Of a stretch of DNA of 64,000 nucleotides, positions 33,159 through 42,313 are shown piece after piece. The notes under the pieces were generated by a model. That model was not told where the DNA came from and did not search any database. It was given only the letters and a program-made list of their open reading frames with translations. Origin of the DNA: CAYRJD01 sp965247395 (lineage in GTDB: Bacteria > Actinomycetota > Acidimicrobiia > Acidimicrobiales > Poriferisodalaceae); the NCBI GenBank assembly GCA_965247395.1, contig OZ252012.1, forward strand, positions 248,001 through 312,000, written 5' to 3'. The position numbers were made by a program, and so were the translations under genes. The first letter of the stretch is position 1. Each line of letters begins with the position of its first letter.

Positions 33159-34127
33159 GTGTCTGATATATCTCGCACCTATCGGTCGCGCACAAGTATT
33201 AGCAGCGGCAACTCCACTGGCCGAGCTCCACGTCGCGGTTGGTTGCGACTCGGGCTGTTGGTGATTACAGCGGTGGTGCTAATCACACTGGATGCTCGTG
33301 GAGGCGGCGCTTTGGACGGTGTGCGCGGAGTGGTTATCGACGTTATGGCGCCAGCTAGAAGCACCGGTGACTGGGTAGCGCGCCCGTTCCGAAACATGTG
33401 GCGCGGCCTGACTAATTATGACGCTCTTGAGGCCGAAAACGAAGCCCTACGAGCCGATTTAGCCACCGTACAAAGCTCGGCCTTACGTGTAGGAGAGTTG
33501 GAGCAGCAAAGGCTTGAGGCGCTGGCCCTGCTGGGCGCGCGCGACGTGGTGCCAAACATTGAGCGAGTAGCTGCGCGCGTGATTGATGCTCCGATATCGA
33601 ACTACGAACGAACCATCGAACTGAACCGTGGTTCACGCGACGGTGTGAAGGTAGGCATGCCTGTCAGCAGTGGGGCGGGACTAGTAGGTCGAGTAGTTCA
33701 GGTCAGTACCACCCGCTCAAGGGTTGAGTTATTGACCGACCTCAATTTTGACGTTGGCGTGAAAATGGTGAGATCTCTAGACAGCGGCATCGCTTCGGGG
33801 CGCGGCACAGGACGAGATTTAGTGGTGCGTTTTCTTGAGCTCGAAAGCGTGATCATCCCGGGCGAGACGGTTGTTACTAGTGGATTCTCGGGCAGCACGT
33901 TCCCCGCCGGGCTGTTGATTGGCACTGTGGTCAAGGTGGCACCAGATGCGGTGCGAGGCGATCAAGAAGTAACGGTGCGCCCTTCGGCGGCGGTCGATCG
34001 TTTACGGCTAGTTGATGTGATCCTCTACGAAGCAGACGTAACTGACCCAATCATCGTTGACCGCCAGCAAGAACCGACACCCGGTGACAACAACGAAGGC
34101 AGCAACGAGAGCGGGATCGGGCCATGA
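33159..34127 (+). CDS. mreC: Rod-shape-determining protein MreC
   Basis: 322 residues from GTG 33159. A basic N-terminus is followed by one membrane segment (about 29-45), a coiled coil (about 85-125, ALEAENEALRADLATV) and the periplasmic-type beta-domain with IELNRGSRDGVKVGMPVSSGAGLVG (about 149-173) and VVTSGFSGSTFPAGLLIGTV. The C-terminal tail is polar and Asn/Gly-rich. Links MreB to PBP2. Overlaps mreD by 4 nt. Confidence 0.93.
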   Translation: MSDISRTYRSRTSISSGNSTGRAPRRGWLRLGLLVITAVVLITLDARGGGALDGVRGVVIDVMAPARSTGDWVARPFRNMWRGLTNYDALEAENEALRADLATVQSSALRVGELEQQRLEALALLGARDVVPNIERVAARVIDAPISNYERTIELNRGSRDGVKVGMPVSSGAGLVGRVVQVSTTRSRVELLTDLNFDVGVKMVRSLDSGIASGRGTGRDLVVRFLELESVIIPGETVVTSGFSGSTFPAGLLIGTVVKVAPDAVRGDQEVTVRPSAAVDRLRLVDVILYEADVTDPIIVDRQQEPTPGDNNEGSNESGIGP

Positions 34128-34645
34128 TGACCGGCTCGGGACCGGTGGCGCGGTTCACTTTTTTGTTTGCTGTGGTATTGATTCTGCAGGTATCGGTAAT
34201 GCCGCAGATCACTTTGCAAGGTGTTGTGATTGATCTGCTGGTGGCTATAGCAGTGCTAGGCGGGATGAATGGCGGCAGCGAGCGAGGTGCAGTGATTGGA
34301 TTTGTGGCCGGACTTATCGCAGACCTGTTGGTACACACGCCGTTTGGAATTATTGCTATGGTCTTGACGCTGACTGGCCACGCCGCAGGTTCACTAGTGG
34401 TTCCGGTTGCTAGTTCAGGCCGAGTTGTTCGTTCGCTAATAGCAGGCGGTCTTACCACCTGCTCTGTGCTGGTGTTTGTGCTGATTGCTTGGTTGTTAGA
34501 GCTCACCTATGTAACCGAAAACGGCGTGCTGCGTATTGCAATCATCAACGGCATAGTCGTTGCGTTACTAAACCCTCTAGGCGAGCGAGCGGTGCGTTGG
34601 GCTCTGCTAGTTCGCCCCAATCTGCGAGAGAGCCGTGCGGTTTAG
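34124..34645 (+). CDS. mreD: Rod-shape-determining protein MreD
   Basis: 173 residues with about five hydrophobic segments: FTFLFAVVLILQVSVM, VVIDLLVAIAVLGG, AVIGFVAGLIADLLV, LIAGGLTTCSVLVFVLIAWLLEL and IINGIVVALLNP. This size and topology, and the position between mreC and the PBP2 gene, identify MreD. The start overlaps the mreC stop. Confidence 0.9.
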   Translation: MMTGSGPVARFTFLFAVVLILQVSVMPQITLQGVVIDLLVAIAVLGGMNGGSERGAVIGFVAGLIADLLVHTPFGIIAMVLTLTGHAAGSLVVPVASSGRVVRSLIAGGLTTCSVLVFVLIAWLLELTYVTENGVLRIAIINGIVVALLNPLGERAVRWALLVRPNLRESRAV

Positions 34646-34678
34646 TACAAGCCTGCCTAGAAGCATCGCCCGGCAATC

Positions 34679-36817
34679 ATGAGTGAGCAACAACGTCGCC
34701 GCATGGCCTTTATTGGTCTGGTGGCGGTTGGACTGTTTGTGGCCCTGCTAACACGGTTATGGCATTTGCAGGTGCTCAGTTCTGAAGAGTTCGTAGCTGC
34801 GGCCGAATACAACCAAGTCCAGATCATCATCAATCCGCCCACCCGGGGCCGCATATTGGATCGCCACGGGGTAGTTCTGGCCGACAACGAACGGACCGGA
34901 GTCGTCACCGTTGACAGCTCGCGTTATCAACCAGGCCAGCTAGATGAGGTAATGACCGAACTTTCTGAGTTGCTGGATGTGGATGAAGCGCAGTTGCGAC
35001 GGGGCTTGAACGACGTGCAGTTACACCCTCTGTCGCCCAAGGTGGTAGCAACCGGGTTAGACAAGAACGGACTGTTGCGAGTAACAGAAAGCTCACTGCC
35101 AGGAGTAGAGGCAAAGTGGAGCTGGGAGCGGGTCTATCCGTTTCATGAGGTGGCGGCCCATGTCCTCGGATATGTCGGTGCGATGTCTGATCGGCAGTAC
35201 GAAGAGCTGCTTGACAAGGACTATTTACCGTCCGAGCGTGTTGGACGGGCGGGCATTGAGTTGTTGTTCGAAGACCAGCTTCACGGCTCACCCGGCCGCT
35301 CAAAAATAGAAGTTGATCGACGCGGCCAGCCTCGTGAGATCTTGAACGAGGTCGAGCCAATACCCGGCGCCGATGTCGTGCTGTCAATTGATGCTGAGCT
35401 GCAAGCCACCGTGGAGTCATATCTGCGCCAAGGTTTGATCGTCTCACGCAAGGTAGTAAGCGAAGATTCAGGATTTTTCTACCCGGCCTTGACCGGTGCT
35501 GCGGTGGTGATGGATCTGCGAAACGGCGATGTGTTGGTGATGGCTTCACATCCCACTTACGACCCGAATTGGCTGATTCAAGGGTTGTCCGTCAATGAGT
35601 ATCGCTCGGTATTTGAAAACCCATATACGCCTGGCGCGCTAAACAACCGTGCCGTGCAGGGCACCTACGCCCCAGGGTCTGTGTTCAAGCTGATAACGGC
35701 TTTAGCTGGGCTTGAGGCAGGGATCATTACCCCACGAGCGGTGTATCACGACCAGGGTTATTACGAGATTCCAGCCAAGCGTGGTTGCACCGGCCGCTGC
35801 ACGTTTTACAACGCGGACCGAGTAGCGCTAGGAACGTTGGATCTGTCATCGGCACTGACACGTTCTAGCGATGCCTACTTCTACAAAGTTTCGGACGAGC
35901 TCTATTGGATAGACGGACCGCAGCAATGGGCCATACAGGACATGGCTCGCTCGCTTGGGTTCGGCTCTCAAACGGGAGTGCAGTTGCCGTTTGAGAAATC
36001 TGGCCGAATTCCCGACGATGGCGTAAAACAGGCGCTATTTGAATCCAACCCTGATGCCTATAACCCTTACGACGAACCGCCCATCTGGTTTCCCGGCGAC
36101 AACATCAACACCGGCATCGGCCAGGGCTTTGTGGCCGTTACCCCATTACAACTGGCCAACGCATATGCCACGTTTGCAAATGGTGGCACGCGCTTTGCCC
36201 CCAACATCGTCGAAAGCCTGGTGTCGCGCGAATCCGACAGCTACGGCGAGATCGTGTTGGAGTTTGACCCACGCATAGTCAGCACCGTGGATTTTCCGCC
36301 GGGAGCATCGGTGGTAACCGAAGGGTTGGAAGGGGTAACTATTACTCGGCTGCGCGGTACGGCTCGCGCCGCGTTTGAGCAATACGACCACGCCGGGTAT
36401 GGCGTAGCCGGCAAGACGGGCACCGCTCAAGCAGACGGCCTAAATGAGTTACTACAACGCCGCAAAGAAGACACGGCCGTGTTCGTCTCCTGGGCGCCCA
36501 CACATGACCCGCGCTATGTAGTTGCCGTGGTGATGGAGGAGGCTGGCTACGGAGGGTCAGCAGCTGCTCCGGTGGCGCGTCGCATAATTGAGGCTGTGCG
36601 TGCCTACGAGCAACGTTGGCCCGAGCCAGAAATAGCTTTCGTGCCACCCAACCCAGAATGCCCCGAAATCCCGGAGGCGCTGCGAGGATTCGATGCTTTC
36701 CTGGCCTACGTCCCAGAGGGTTGCCCCTGGGGTGTGCAGTTGCCACGCGCAAATACTGAGGTCGATGCAGACGGTGACGGCACGCTCAACGTAGACGAAG
36801 ATCCGAGCGCACAGTGA
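34679..36817 (+). CDS. mrdA: Penicillin-binding protein 2 (elongation transpeptidase) with EF-hand-like tail
   Basis: 712 residues. One N-terminal membrane segment (about 10-27), a dimerisation domain with RGRILDRHGVVLADN (about 59-73), then the transpeptidase: SxxK at Ser334-Lys337 (APGSVFK), SxD at Ser396-Asp398 (as in other PBP2s) and KTG at Lys579 (GKTGTAQ). It cross-links lateral wall peptidoglycan with RodA. The last 17 residues include DADGDGTLNVDE (696-707), a textbook EF-hand loop with acids at positions 1, 3, 5 and 12 and Gly at 6; this is not a normal part of PBP2. Followed by rodA after 37 nt. Confidence 0.95.
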   Translation: MSEQQRRRMAFIGLVAVGLFVALLTRLWHLQVLSSEEFVAAAEYNQVQIIINPPTRGRILDRHGVVLADNERTGVVTVDSSRYQPGQLDEVMTELSELLDVDEAQLRRGLNDVQLHPLSPKVVATGLDKNGLLRVTESSLPGVEAKWSWERVYPFHEVAAHVLGYVGAMSDRQYEELLDKDYLPSERVGRAGIELLFEDQLHGSPGRSKIEVDRRGQPREILNEVEPIPGADVVLSIDAELQATVESYLRQGLIVSRKVVSEDSGFFYPALTGAAVVMDLRNGDVLVMASHPTYDPNWLIQGLSVNEYRSVFENPYTPGALNNRAVQGTYAPGSVFKLITALAGLEAGIITPRAVYHDQGYYEIPAKRGCTGRCTFYNADRVALGTLDLSSALTRSSDAYFYKVSDELYWIDGPQQWAIQDMARSLGFGSQTGVQLPFEKSGRIPDDGVKQALFESNPDAYNPYDEPPIWFPGDNINTGIGQGFVAVTPLQLANAYATFANGGTRFAPNIVESLVSRESDSYGEIVLEFDPRIVSTVDFPPGASVVTEGLEGVTITRLRGTARAAFEQYDHAGYGVAGKTGTAQADGLNELLQRRKEDTAVFVSWAPTHDPRYVVAVVMEEAGYGGSAAAPVARRIIEAVRAYEQRWPEPEIAFVPPNPECPEIPEALRGFDAFLAYVPEGCPWGVQLPRANTEVDADGDGTLNVDEDPSAQ

Positions 36818-36854
36818 CTTCCTCTCAGCAGCGCGCGATAGCAGGCCCGCAGCT

Positions 36855-38009
36855 ATGACGCTTGTTACGCGAAGGCCCGAGCTGCGCTCACCGCTGCGCT
36901 TTGCCGACTACGGCTTAGCGATGAGTGCGATAGCTGTCGCTCTGCTGGGTGTGGCTCTCAACTACTCAGCCACCTGGCGCTTGCTGGAGTTCAACGGAGA
37001 GAATCCCGCTGCCACGGCTTTGCGCCAACTCATTTTTGTGCTGCTGGGGATCGGTGTGATGGTGATTGCGGCCGTGGTGGATTATCGCGTGCTGTTGCGG
37101 TACTCAACCACGATTTATCTAGTGGCGATGGCGGGTCTGGCCGGTGTGCTTTTGTTCGGCTTAGAACGGCGTGGAGCGAGATCTTGGTACGAAATACCGA
37201 GGATTGACCTGCAGATCCAGCCGTCAGAGTTTGCCAAGCTGGCCGTCATCGTGGCCTTGGCAGCATTCTTATCCGCTAAAGGGCCGGGCTTGCGTCTTAA
37301 CACGCTAATAAACGCCCTAGTGCTGGTGAGCGTCCCGATGGTGCTGACCTTTTTGCAACCCGACATCGGGACGATGTTGGTTTATGTGACGATTGCAATG
37401 GGTGTGTTGCTGCTGGGCAGCATGCAACTACGCCACATTGTCATTACCACGCTGTTAGGTCTGCTGGCAATTGTCATGGTGTTCAGCATCGACAGTTTGC
37501 AAGGGCCTGAACTGTTGCGTGAAACACAACGCAATCGTCTGACCGCCTTTTTAGATCCAGAATTTGACACACAAGGTGTCTCTTACAACCTGCAGCAAAG
37601 CCAGATAGCCATCGGCGCGGGCGGTCTAACCGGCCAAGGCTGGAAGCAAGGTTCGCAGACCAATCTAAACCTGGTGCCTCATCAAGAGAGCGACTTTATT
37701 TTTACCGCGCTAGGAGAGGAGTTTGGCTTTGTCGGCGGCAGCGCGTTGCTGCTCGTGTACGCCTTCATGATTTTCCGAATATGGACTACGGCACGAAATT
37801 CACGCGACACGTTCGGCATGCTGTTGTGTATCGGCGTGCTGTCGATGTTTATGTTCCAGGTGTTTGAGAATGTTGGTATGACGATGGGCATCATGCCGAT
37901 TACGGGTATTCCGTTGCCGTTGATGAGTCACGGAGGGTCATCGGTGGTGACCGTGTTTGCAGCCATAGGCCTAGTGATCAACGTTGGATCTCGCAAGCAC
38001 ACTGTCTAG
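36855..38009 (+). CDS. rodA: SEDS peptidoglycan polymerase RodA
   Basis: Membrane glycan-strand polymerase acting with PBP2. 384 residues with about ten membrane segments. SEDS signatures: ARSWYEIPRIDLQIQPSEFAKLAVI (about 109-133), LTFLQPDIGTMLVY (about 160-173, the QPD catalytic Asp), SYNLQQSQIAIGAGGLTGQGW, PHQESDFIFTALGEEFGF and GIPLPLMSHGGSS near the end. Last gene of the mre operon. Confidence 0.95.
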   Translation: MTLVTRRPELRSPLRFADYGLAMSAIAVALLGVALNYSATWRLLEFNGENPAATALRQLIFVLLGIGVMVIAAVVDYRVLLRYSTTIYLVAMAGLAGVLLFGLERRGARSWYEIPRIDLQIQPSEFAKLAVIVALAAFLSAKGPGLRLNTLINALVLVSVPMVLTFLQPDIGTMLVYVTIAMGVLLLGSMQLRHIVITTLLGLLAIVMVFSIDSLQGPELLRETQRNRLTAFLDPEFDTQGVSYNLQQSQIAIGAGGLTGQGWKQGSQTNLNLVPHQESDFIFTALGEEFGFVGGSALLLVYAFMIFRIWTTARNSRDTFGMLLCIGVLSMFMFQVFENVGMTMGIMPITGIPLPLMSHGGSSVVTVFAAIGLVINVGSRKHTV

Positions 38010-38273
38010 CGGGTTTGTTTAAAGCACCTGAACGACCGCCCGATCGGGCATACTGGTCAAGCAATGGCGCTTCAGATTTGCAGTCTTGGTAACTACGAAG
38101 ACGCCGTTCGAGCAGTTTGGTGCCATGCACGAGTGCTGCAAAATGACGTAAAGGCTCGTTGAGAAGCAATATGAACGAATACTTCCGGCTTGATGAGCCA
38201 GCCAGCGCTGCGGTAATAGTCGCGCGAGGTGGATCAAGCGCCGCTTATGTGCGCGCCCGAAAGGAACTACAAG
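38010..38273 (+). other. 264-nt rodA-rne intergenic region
   Basis: Contains a perfect 12-bp palindrome GCCCGATCGGGC (38038-38049). Two short open frames follow, 38064-38162 (32 codons, MALQICSLG start) and 38171-38320 (49 codons, MNEYFRLDE start), the second running into the RNase E gene. Neither resembles a known protein; they could be leader peptides or chance. Radical-SAM genes often found at this spot in relatives are absent. An AAAGGAAC ribosome site ends the region. Confidence 0.45.
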
Positions 38274-40298
38274 ATGACAACCCCAAACGACACCCAAGAG
38301 GCGTCGAAACAAAAACGTAAAAGAACAAGAAAAATCAAAGGAGCCCCGCCCAAGAATTCTGGCGGAAGCTCTCCTAACTCTCAGGCAGATGGCGCGCGAG
38401 CTAACAGTGCCAACCCTTCAAGTGCCGACACTTCAAATGCTGACCCTTCACAGGTGGTGCGACGTCGTCGCCTAGTAGGTCCTGTTGATTCGCAACCGAG
38501 CACCGCGCCTGCTGCTAGGCCTTCTGACACATCGCCTGCTGCTAGCTCACCCGCTGAAAATGCGCCAGGTAAAGCCACCCAGGCCAAGTCAGCTGCGTCA
38601 CCTCCGGTGGTGCCGCCACCAGCGAAAGGTCGTCGCGCTAATCGCATGCCAGCGCAGCCCGCTAAGCCCGAGATTGGAGACAGTCGACCGGCACCTAAAA
38701 CTAGCGCGCCAAAAAAACGCGGCCGTCGTCGCGATGGACGTAATCGCGGCCAACGGTCCCCCGATTCTGAGGCAACGAACAAGGTGTCGCCGGTTGAAAC
38801 CATTACCGCCGACGAAAAGCCTGTCGAGTTAGACAAAAAACAGAGGTCTAGGCGCCGCGGCGCTCAACGTGATGGCGAACCGCTGGGTCGCTATCGGATG
38901 CTTGTAAGCGTCAAAGGAGACACCACCCACGTCTCTATTACTGAGGGCAGAGTGCTGATTGAGCACTACATAGGTCACCCGGCCGACGCAGAAGAGATCG
39001 ATGGGAACATCTATCTCGGATATGTGCGCAGAGTGCACCCGGGCATCGATACAGCGTTCTTGGACATCGGCACCGACAAGAACGCCGTGATTCATCGCCA
39101 AGACGCGTATGGGGTCACCACGGACAATTCCAACCCATCCGCGTTGCTGGGAAGGGCCGACGCGGACAACACTAATAACCCAGGAGAATCCACTGGAGAA
39201 TCCGATAGTTCGGAATCTGACAAATCGGCCTCAAAAGATGTTCGCCCAGATAACGGCCGCTCGAAGGGGTTTCGTGTGAGAAAGGAATCGGGGGCACGCA
39301 TCGAGCATGTGCTAAAAGCTGGTCAGCCAGTTCTATGCCAGGTGCTCAAGAAGCCGATTGGCCACAAGGGAGCCAGGCTTACCACCGAGGTTTCACTACC
39401 CGGCCGATTCGTGGTGCTGGTGCCAAACAGTTCAGTCATTGGTGTTTCGCGACGTATGGAAGCACGCGTTGCTAAGCGCTTGCGGAGCACCTTGAAATCA
39501 TCGCTGCCGGAGGGTTTCGGAGCCATTGTTCGAACCGCCGCCGAGCACGTCACCGCCGAAGAGATCAGTCGCGATGTCGAGCGGCTAGTTGCTCAATGGC
39601 AGCAGATCGTTGAACTCTCTAAAGAGGCCAAAGGTCCGAATCTGCTGTTTAAGGAGCCTGAGATGGCTTTACGGACACTGCGTGAAGAGTTCAGTTCAGA
39701 TTTTCGCGAAGTAATAGTCGACGATCCCGATTTGCACAAAAAGATACGCAGCTACATGGAGACCATCGCGGCTCCTTCGGTTGATCGTGTAACGCTCTAT
39801 GACACAAAAGTTGAACCGCTGCCGTTGATGGAGAAATACCAAGTAACCGAGCAGCTCCGTAAAGCGGTCGACAGCAAGGTGTGGCTGCCCTCGGGGGGTT
39901 CCCTCATCATTGAACACACCGAAGCGCTGACCGTTATTGATGTCAATACAGGTAAAAACACGGGCTCTAGCAGCCTCGATGAAACGCTATTTATCAATAA
40001 CCTTGAGGCAGCCGAAGAAGTTGCCCGTCAGCTGCGTCTGCGTGACATCGGCGGAATCATCGTTATTGACTTCGTTGACATGGAAAGCAAGCAAGAACAA
40101 GAGCAGCTAGTGCTGACTTTGCGTACGGCCTTAGCGCGCGACAAGACACGGTTCTCCGTGGAGTCTGTTTCAAAGTTCGGGGTGGTGCAGATGACTCGCA
40201 AGCGTGTTGGTGAAGGACTGCTGGAGTCGGTTACTCATAAGTGTGAGAACTGTGATGGCCTGGGACTACTGCTAGATGACGAGCTGCTGTCAGCGTGA
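38274..40298 (+). CDS. rne: Ribonuclease E/G family endoribonuclease
   Basis: Single-strand endoribonuclease for mRNA decay and rRNA/tRNA processing. About 674 residues from ATG 38274. The first 200 residues are a basic, Pro/Ala/Ser-rich arm with RNA-binding-like KKRGRRRDGRNRG. The S1 domain (about 225-330, NIYLGYVRRVHPGIDTAFLDIG) is split by an acidic Asp/Ser/Asn-rich insert of about 45 residues. Catalytic Asp residues lie in LTVIDVNTGKN and IIVIDFVDM; the zinc-link is CENCDGLG near the end. Actinobacterial RNase E often has such an N-terminal arm. Directly followed by rplU. Confidence 0.94.
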   Translation: MTTPNDTQEASKQKRKRTRKIKGAPPKNSGGSSPNSQADGARANSANPSSADTSNADPSQVVRRRRLVGPVDSQPSTAPAARPSDTSPAASSPAENAPGKATQAKSAASPPVVPPPAKGRRANRMPAQPAKPEIGDSRPAPKTSAPKKRGRRRDGRNRGQRSPDSEATNKVSPVETITADEKPVELDKKQRSRRRGAQRDGEPLGRYRMLVSVKGDTTHVSITEGRVLIEHYIGHPADAEEIDGNIYLGYVRRVHPGIDTAFLDIGTDKNAVIHRQDAYGVTTDNSNPSALLGRADADNTNNPGESTGESDSSESDKSASKDVRPDNGRSKGFRVRKESGARIEHVLKAGQPVLCQVLKKPIGHKGARLTTEVSLPGRFVVLVPNSSVIGVSRRMEARVAKRLRSTLKSSLPEGFGAIVRTAAEHVTAEEISRDVERLVAQWQQIVELSKEAKGPNLLFKEPEMALRTLREEFSSDFREVIVDDPDLHKKIRSYMETIAAPSVDRVTLYDTKVEPLPLMEKYQVTEQLRKAVDSKVWLPSGGSLIIEHTEALTVIDVNTGKNTGSSSLDETLFINNLEAAEEVARQLRLRDIGGIIVIDFVDMESKQEQEQLVLTLRTALARDKTRFSVESVSKFGVVQMTRKRVGEGLLESVTHKCENCDGLGLLLDDELLSA

Positions 40299-40324
40299 GC
40301 TTGCACCGCTACCCTGAAGCGGTT

Positions 40325-40675
40325 ATGTACGCAGTTATTGAGACGGGTGGCAAGCAGCGGCGCGTAGAAACCGGCCAGGTGCTTGAGGTTGAACTGCTTA
40401 ATGCTGGTCAGGAATCAAGCAAGGAAAGCACAACCCCAGACAAAGAAAGCACCGTGAGCTTTACGCCAGTGCTTGTCGTGGATGGTGATTCCGTGTTGGC
40501 AACACCCGCAGAGCTAAAGGGCAGCACGGTTACTGCGCAGGTGCTCGGTGAAACCAAGGGGCCCAAAATTCGTGGGTTCGTCTATAAGAACGCCACCACT
40601 TACCGCCGGCGATGGGGGCATCGTCAGCGCTACAGCGAAATCGAAATCACCGATATAAAGGTTTCCGGGAGTTGA
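40325..40675 (+). CDS. rplU: 50S ribosomal protein bL21
   Basis: 116 residues from ATG 40325. YAVIETGGKQRRVETGQ at the N-terminus and KGPKIRGFVYKNATTYRRRWGHRQ near the C-terminus are diagnostic. Compared with usual L21 (about 103 residues) there is a Ser/Glu/Lys-rich insert of about 15 residues after VELLNAG. Classic rplU-rpmA-obg order. A TACCCT box at 40310-40315 lies 9 nt before the ATG. Confidence 0.95.
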   Translation: MYAVIETGGKQRRVETGQVLEVELLNAGQESSKESTTPDKESTVSFTPVLVVDGDSVLATPAELKGSTVTAQVLGETKGPKIRGFVYKNATTYRRRWGHRQRYSEIEITDIKVSGS

Positions 40676-40678
40676 ATT

Positions 40679-40930
40679 ATGTCTAAGACCAAGGGCGGCG
40701 GCTCTACTCGCAACGGACGCGATTCAAACGCTCAGCGTTTGGGAGTGAAAGTTTTCTCCGGTCAGCAGATTGATGCTGGCAGCATCATTATGCGCCAGCG
40801 TGGCACCAAGTTTCATCCGGGCCGCAACGTCGGGTTGGGTAAGGACCACACGCTGTTTGCGACCTCCCCAGGCGTTGTGCGCTTCGGCTATCGCTTAGGC
40901 CGCAAACTCGTAGACGTAGTAGACAACTAG
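40679..40930 (+). CDS. rpmA: 50S ribosomal protein bL27
   Basis: 83 residues. GGGSTRNGRDSNAQRLGVK, IIMRQRGTKFHPG and VGLGKDHTLFA are the standard L27 blocks. It lies 3 nt after rplU. There is no N-terminal cleavage extension as in Firmicutes. Confidence 0.97.
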   Translation: MSKTKGGGSTRNGRDSNAQRLGVKVFSGQQIDAGSIIMRQRGTKFHPGRNVGLGKDHTLFATSPGVVRFGYRLGRKLVDVVDN

Positions 40931-41002
40931 CTGTTTTTCTGGCTCGCAGCCGCTAAGCAGCTAGCTAACTAGCCGGCCCCCAGCAACTTCTAGAGACGCC
41001 TA

Positions 41003-42307
41003 ATGAGCGGCTTCGTTGATGAATGCAATCTGCATGTCAAAGGTGGTGACGGCGGCGCGGGCTGCGTGTCTTTTCGACGTGAGGCGCACGTGCCACGTGG
41101 CGGTCCGGATGGTGGTGATGGTGGTGATGGTGGTGACGTCTGGGTAGTAGCCGACAGCAATGTCAGCTCGCTGCTGGCCTTTCGTGATTTTCCGTTTCGG
41201 CGCGGTGGTGACGGCGGCAATGGCAAGGGCAAACGCAAACACGGGCGCAGCGGTGAAGACATGATCGTTAAGGTGCCGCAAGGCACGGTTGTGCGAGACA
41301 AAGACGGGTCGGTACTGGCCGATCTTGTAGAGGTGGGAGATCGCTGGCTGGCGGCCTACGGCGGCCGCGGCGGCCGCGGTAATGCACGATTTCTTAGTTC
41401 AGCCAGGCGAGCGCCACATTTTGCGGAACTGCCAGAAATAGGCCAAGAGCGCTGGCTGCGAATTGAGTTGCAGCTAATCGCAGACGTGGCGTTGGTTGGC
41501 TTTCCCAATGCTGGCAAAAGCACCTTTATCAGCGTGATTTCGGCCTCAAAGTCAAAGGTGGCCGACTACCCATTCACCACACTGCAACCTCATCTCGGCG
41601 TGGTTCGTTGGTCAGGCGGCTCTGCCGGGACTAGCAAAACCGCTGGGGGAGGTAAAGCCAGAAATAACTCTGCTGAGTTTGAGATGGTCGTTGCCGATAT
41701 CCCTGGTCTGATCGAAGGAGCTGCGGAAGGGCGCGGGTTGGGGCACCAGTTTTTGCGACACGTGGAGCGAGCGTCAGTGTTGCTAGTAATGGTTGATCTG
41801 ACCGAATCGCAAAACATGGCTCCGGCCCAACAGGCCGAAGTGTTGCTTGAAGAGCTAGGGAGTTATGACACAGAACTTGTCCGGCGCCCACGGTTGATAG
41901 TCGGCACAAAGGCGGACGTAGCGCAGTATGAGTGGTCTGGTATGACTATGTCATCTGTGACCGGGCAAGGTGTCAACACAGTGTTAGCCAGGTTGGTCGA
42001 AGCGGTTAGCGAAGCTCGCTCCGCGAGGACGGCTGGTGGCGACTTGGTTTCAAGCAAAGCCGTCGTGCATAAATCAGCGCAGGGTGCGATTGAAGTGGTG
42101 CGGCGTGATGATGGAGTGTTTGAAATACACGGCCGCGCTGCGCTGCGTGCGGTTGCGTTGACCGATCTGACCGATCCCGAAGCCTTGGATTACGCCTGGA
42201 AGGGGCTGAAAAATCTGGGCGTACCATCATCGCTCACTAGGCAAGGAGCCAGCGAGGGTGATGTGGTGGTGATAGGTAATTTTGAGTTTGAATACGAACC
42301 TGAGTAG
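41003..42307 (+). CDS. obg: GTPase Obg (CgtA)
   Basis: Ribosome-assembly GTPase, 434 residues. The Obg domain (1-155) is Gly-rich with GGDGGAGCVSFRREAHVP and several GDGG repeats. G1 is GFPNAGKS (about 165-172), G3 is DIPGLIEGA, G4 is GTKAD. An insert of about 18 residues (Gly/Lys/Asn-rich) interrupts the stretch between HLGVVRWSGG and FEMVVADIPG. The C-terminal OCT domain is complete and ends in FEFEYEPE. TAGAGA ends 6 nt before the ATG. Confidence 0.95.
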   Translation: MSGFVDECNLHVKGGDGGAGCVSFRREAHVPRGGPDGGDGGDGGDVWVVADSNVSSLLAFRDFPFRRGGDGGNGKGKRKHGRSGEDMIVKVPQGTVVRDKDGSVLADLVEVGDRWLAAYGGRGGRGNARFLSSARRAPHFAELPEIGQERWLRIELQLIADVALVGFPNAGKSTFISVISASKSKVADYPFTTLQPHLGVVRWSGGSAGTSKTAGGGKARNNSAEFEMVVADIPGLIEGAAEGRGLGHQFLRHVERASVLLVMVDLTESQNMAPAQQAEVLLEELGSYDTELVRRPRLIVGTKADVAQYEWSGMTMSSVTGQGVNTVLARLVEAVSEARSARTAGGDLVSSKAVVHKSAQGAIEVVRRDDGVFEIHGRAALRAVALTDLTDPEALDYAWKGLKNLGVPSSLTRQGASEGDVVVIGNFEFEYEPE

Positions 42308-42313
42308 CAAAGC

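Noticed and set aside
38064..38320. Two short ORFs upstream of rne as real genes
   Set aside because: No ribosome sites or similarity; kept only as part of the intergenic description.
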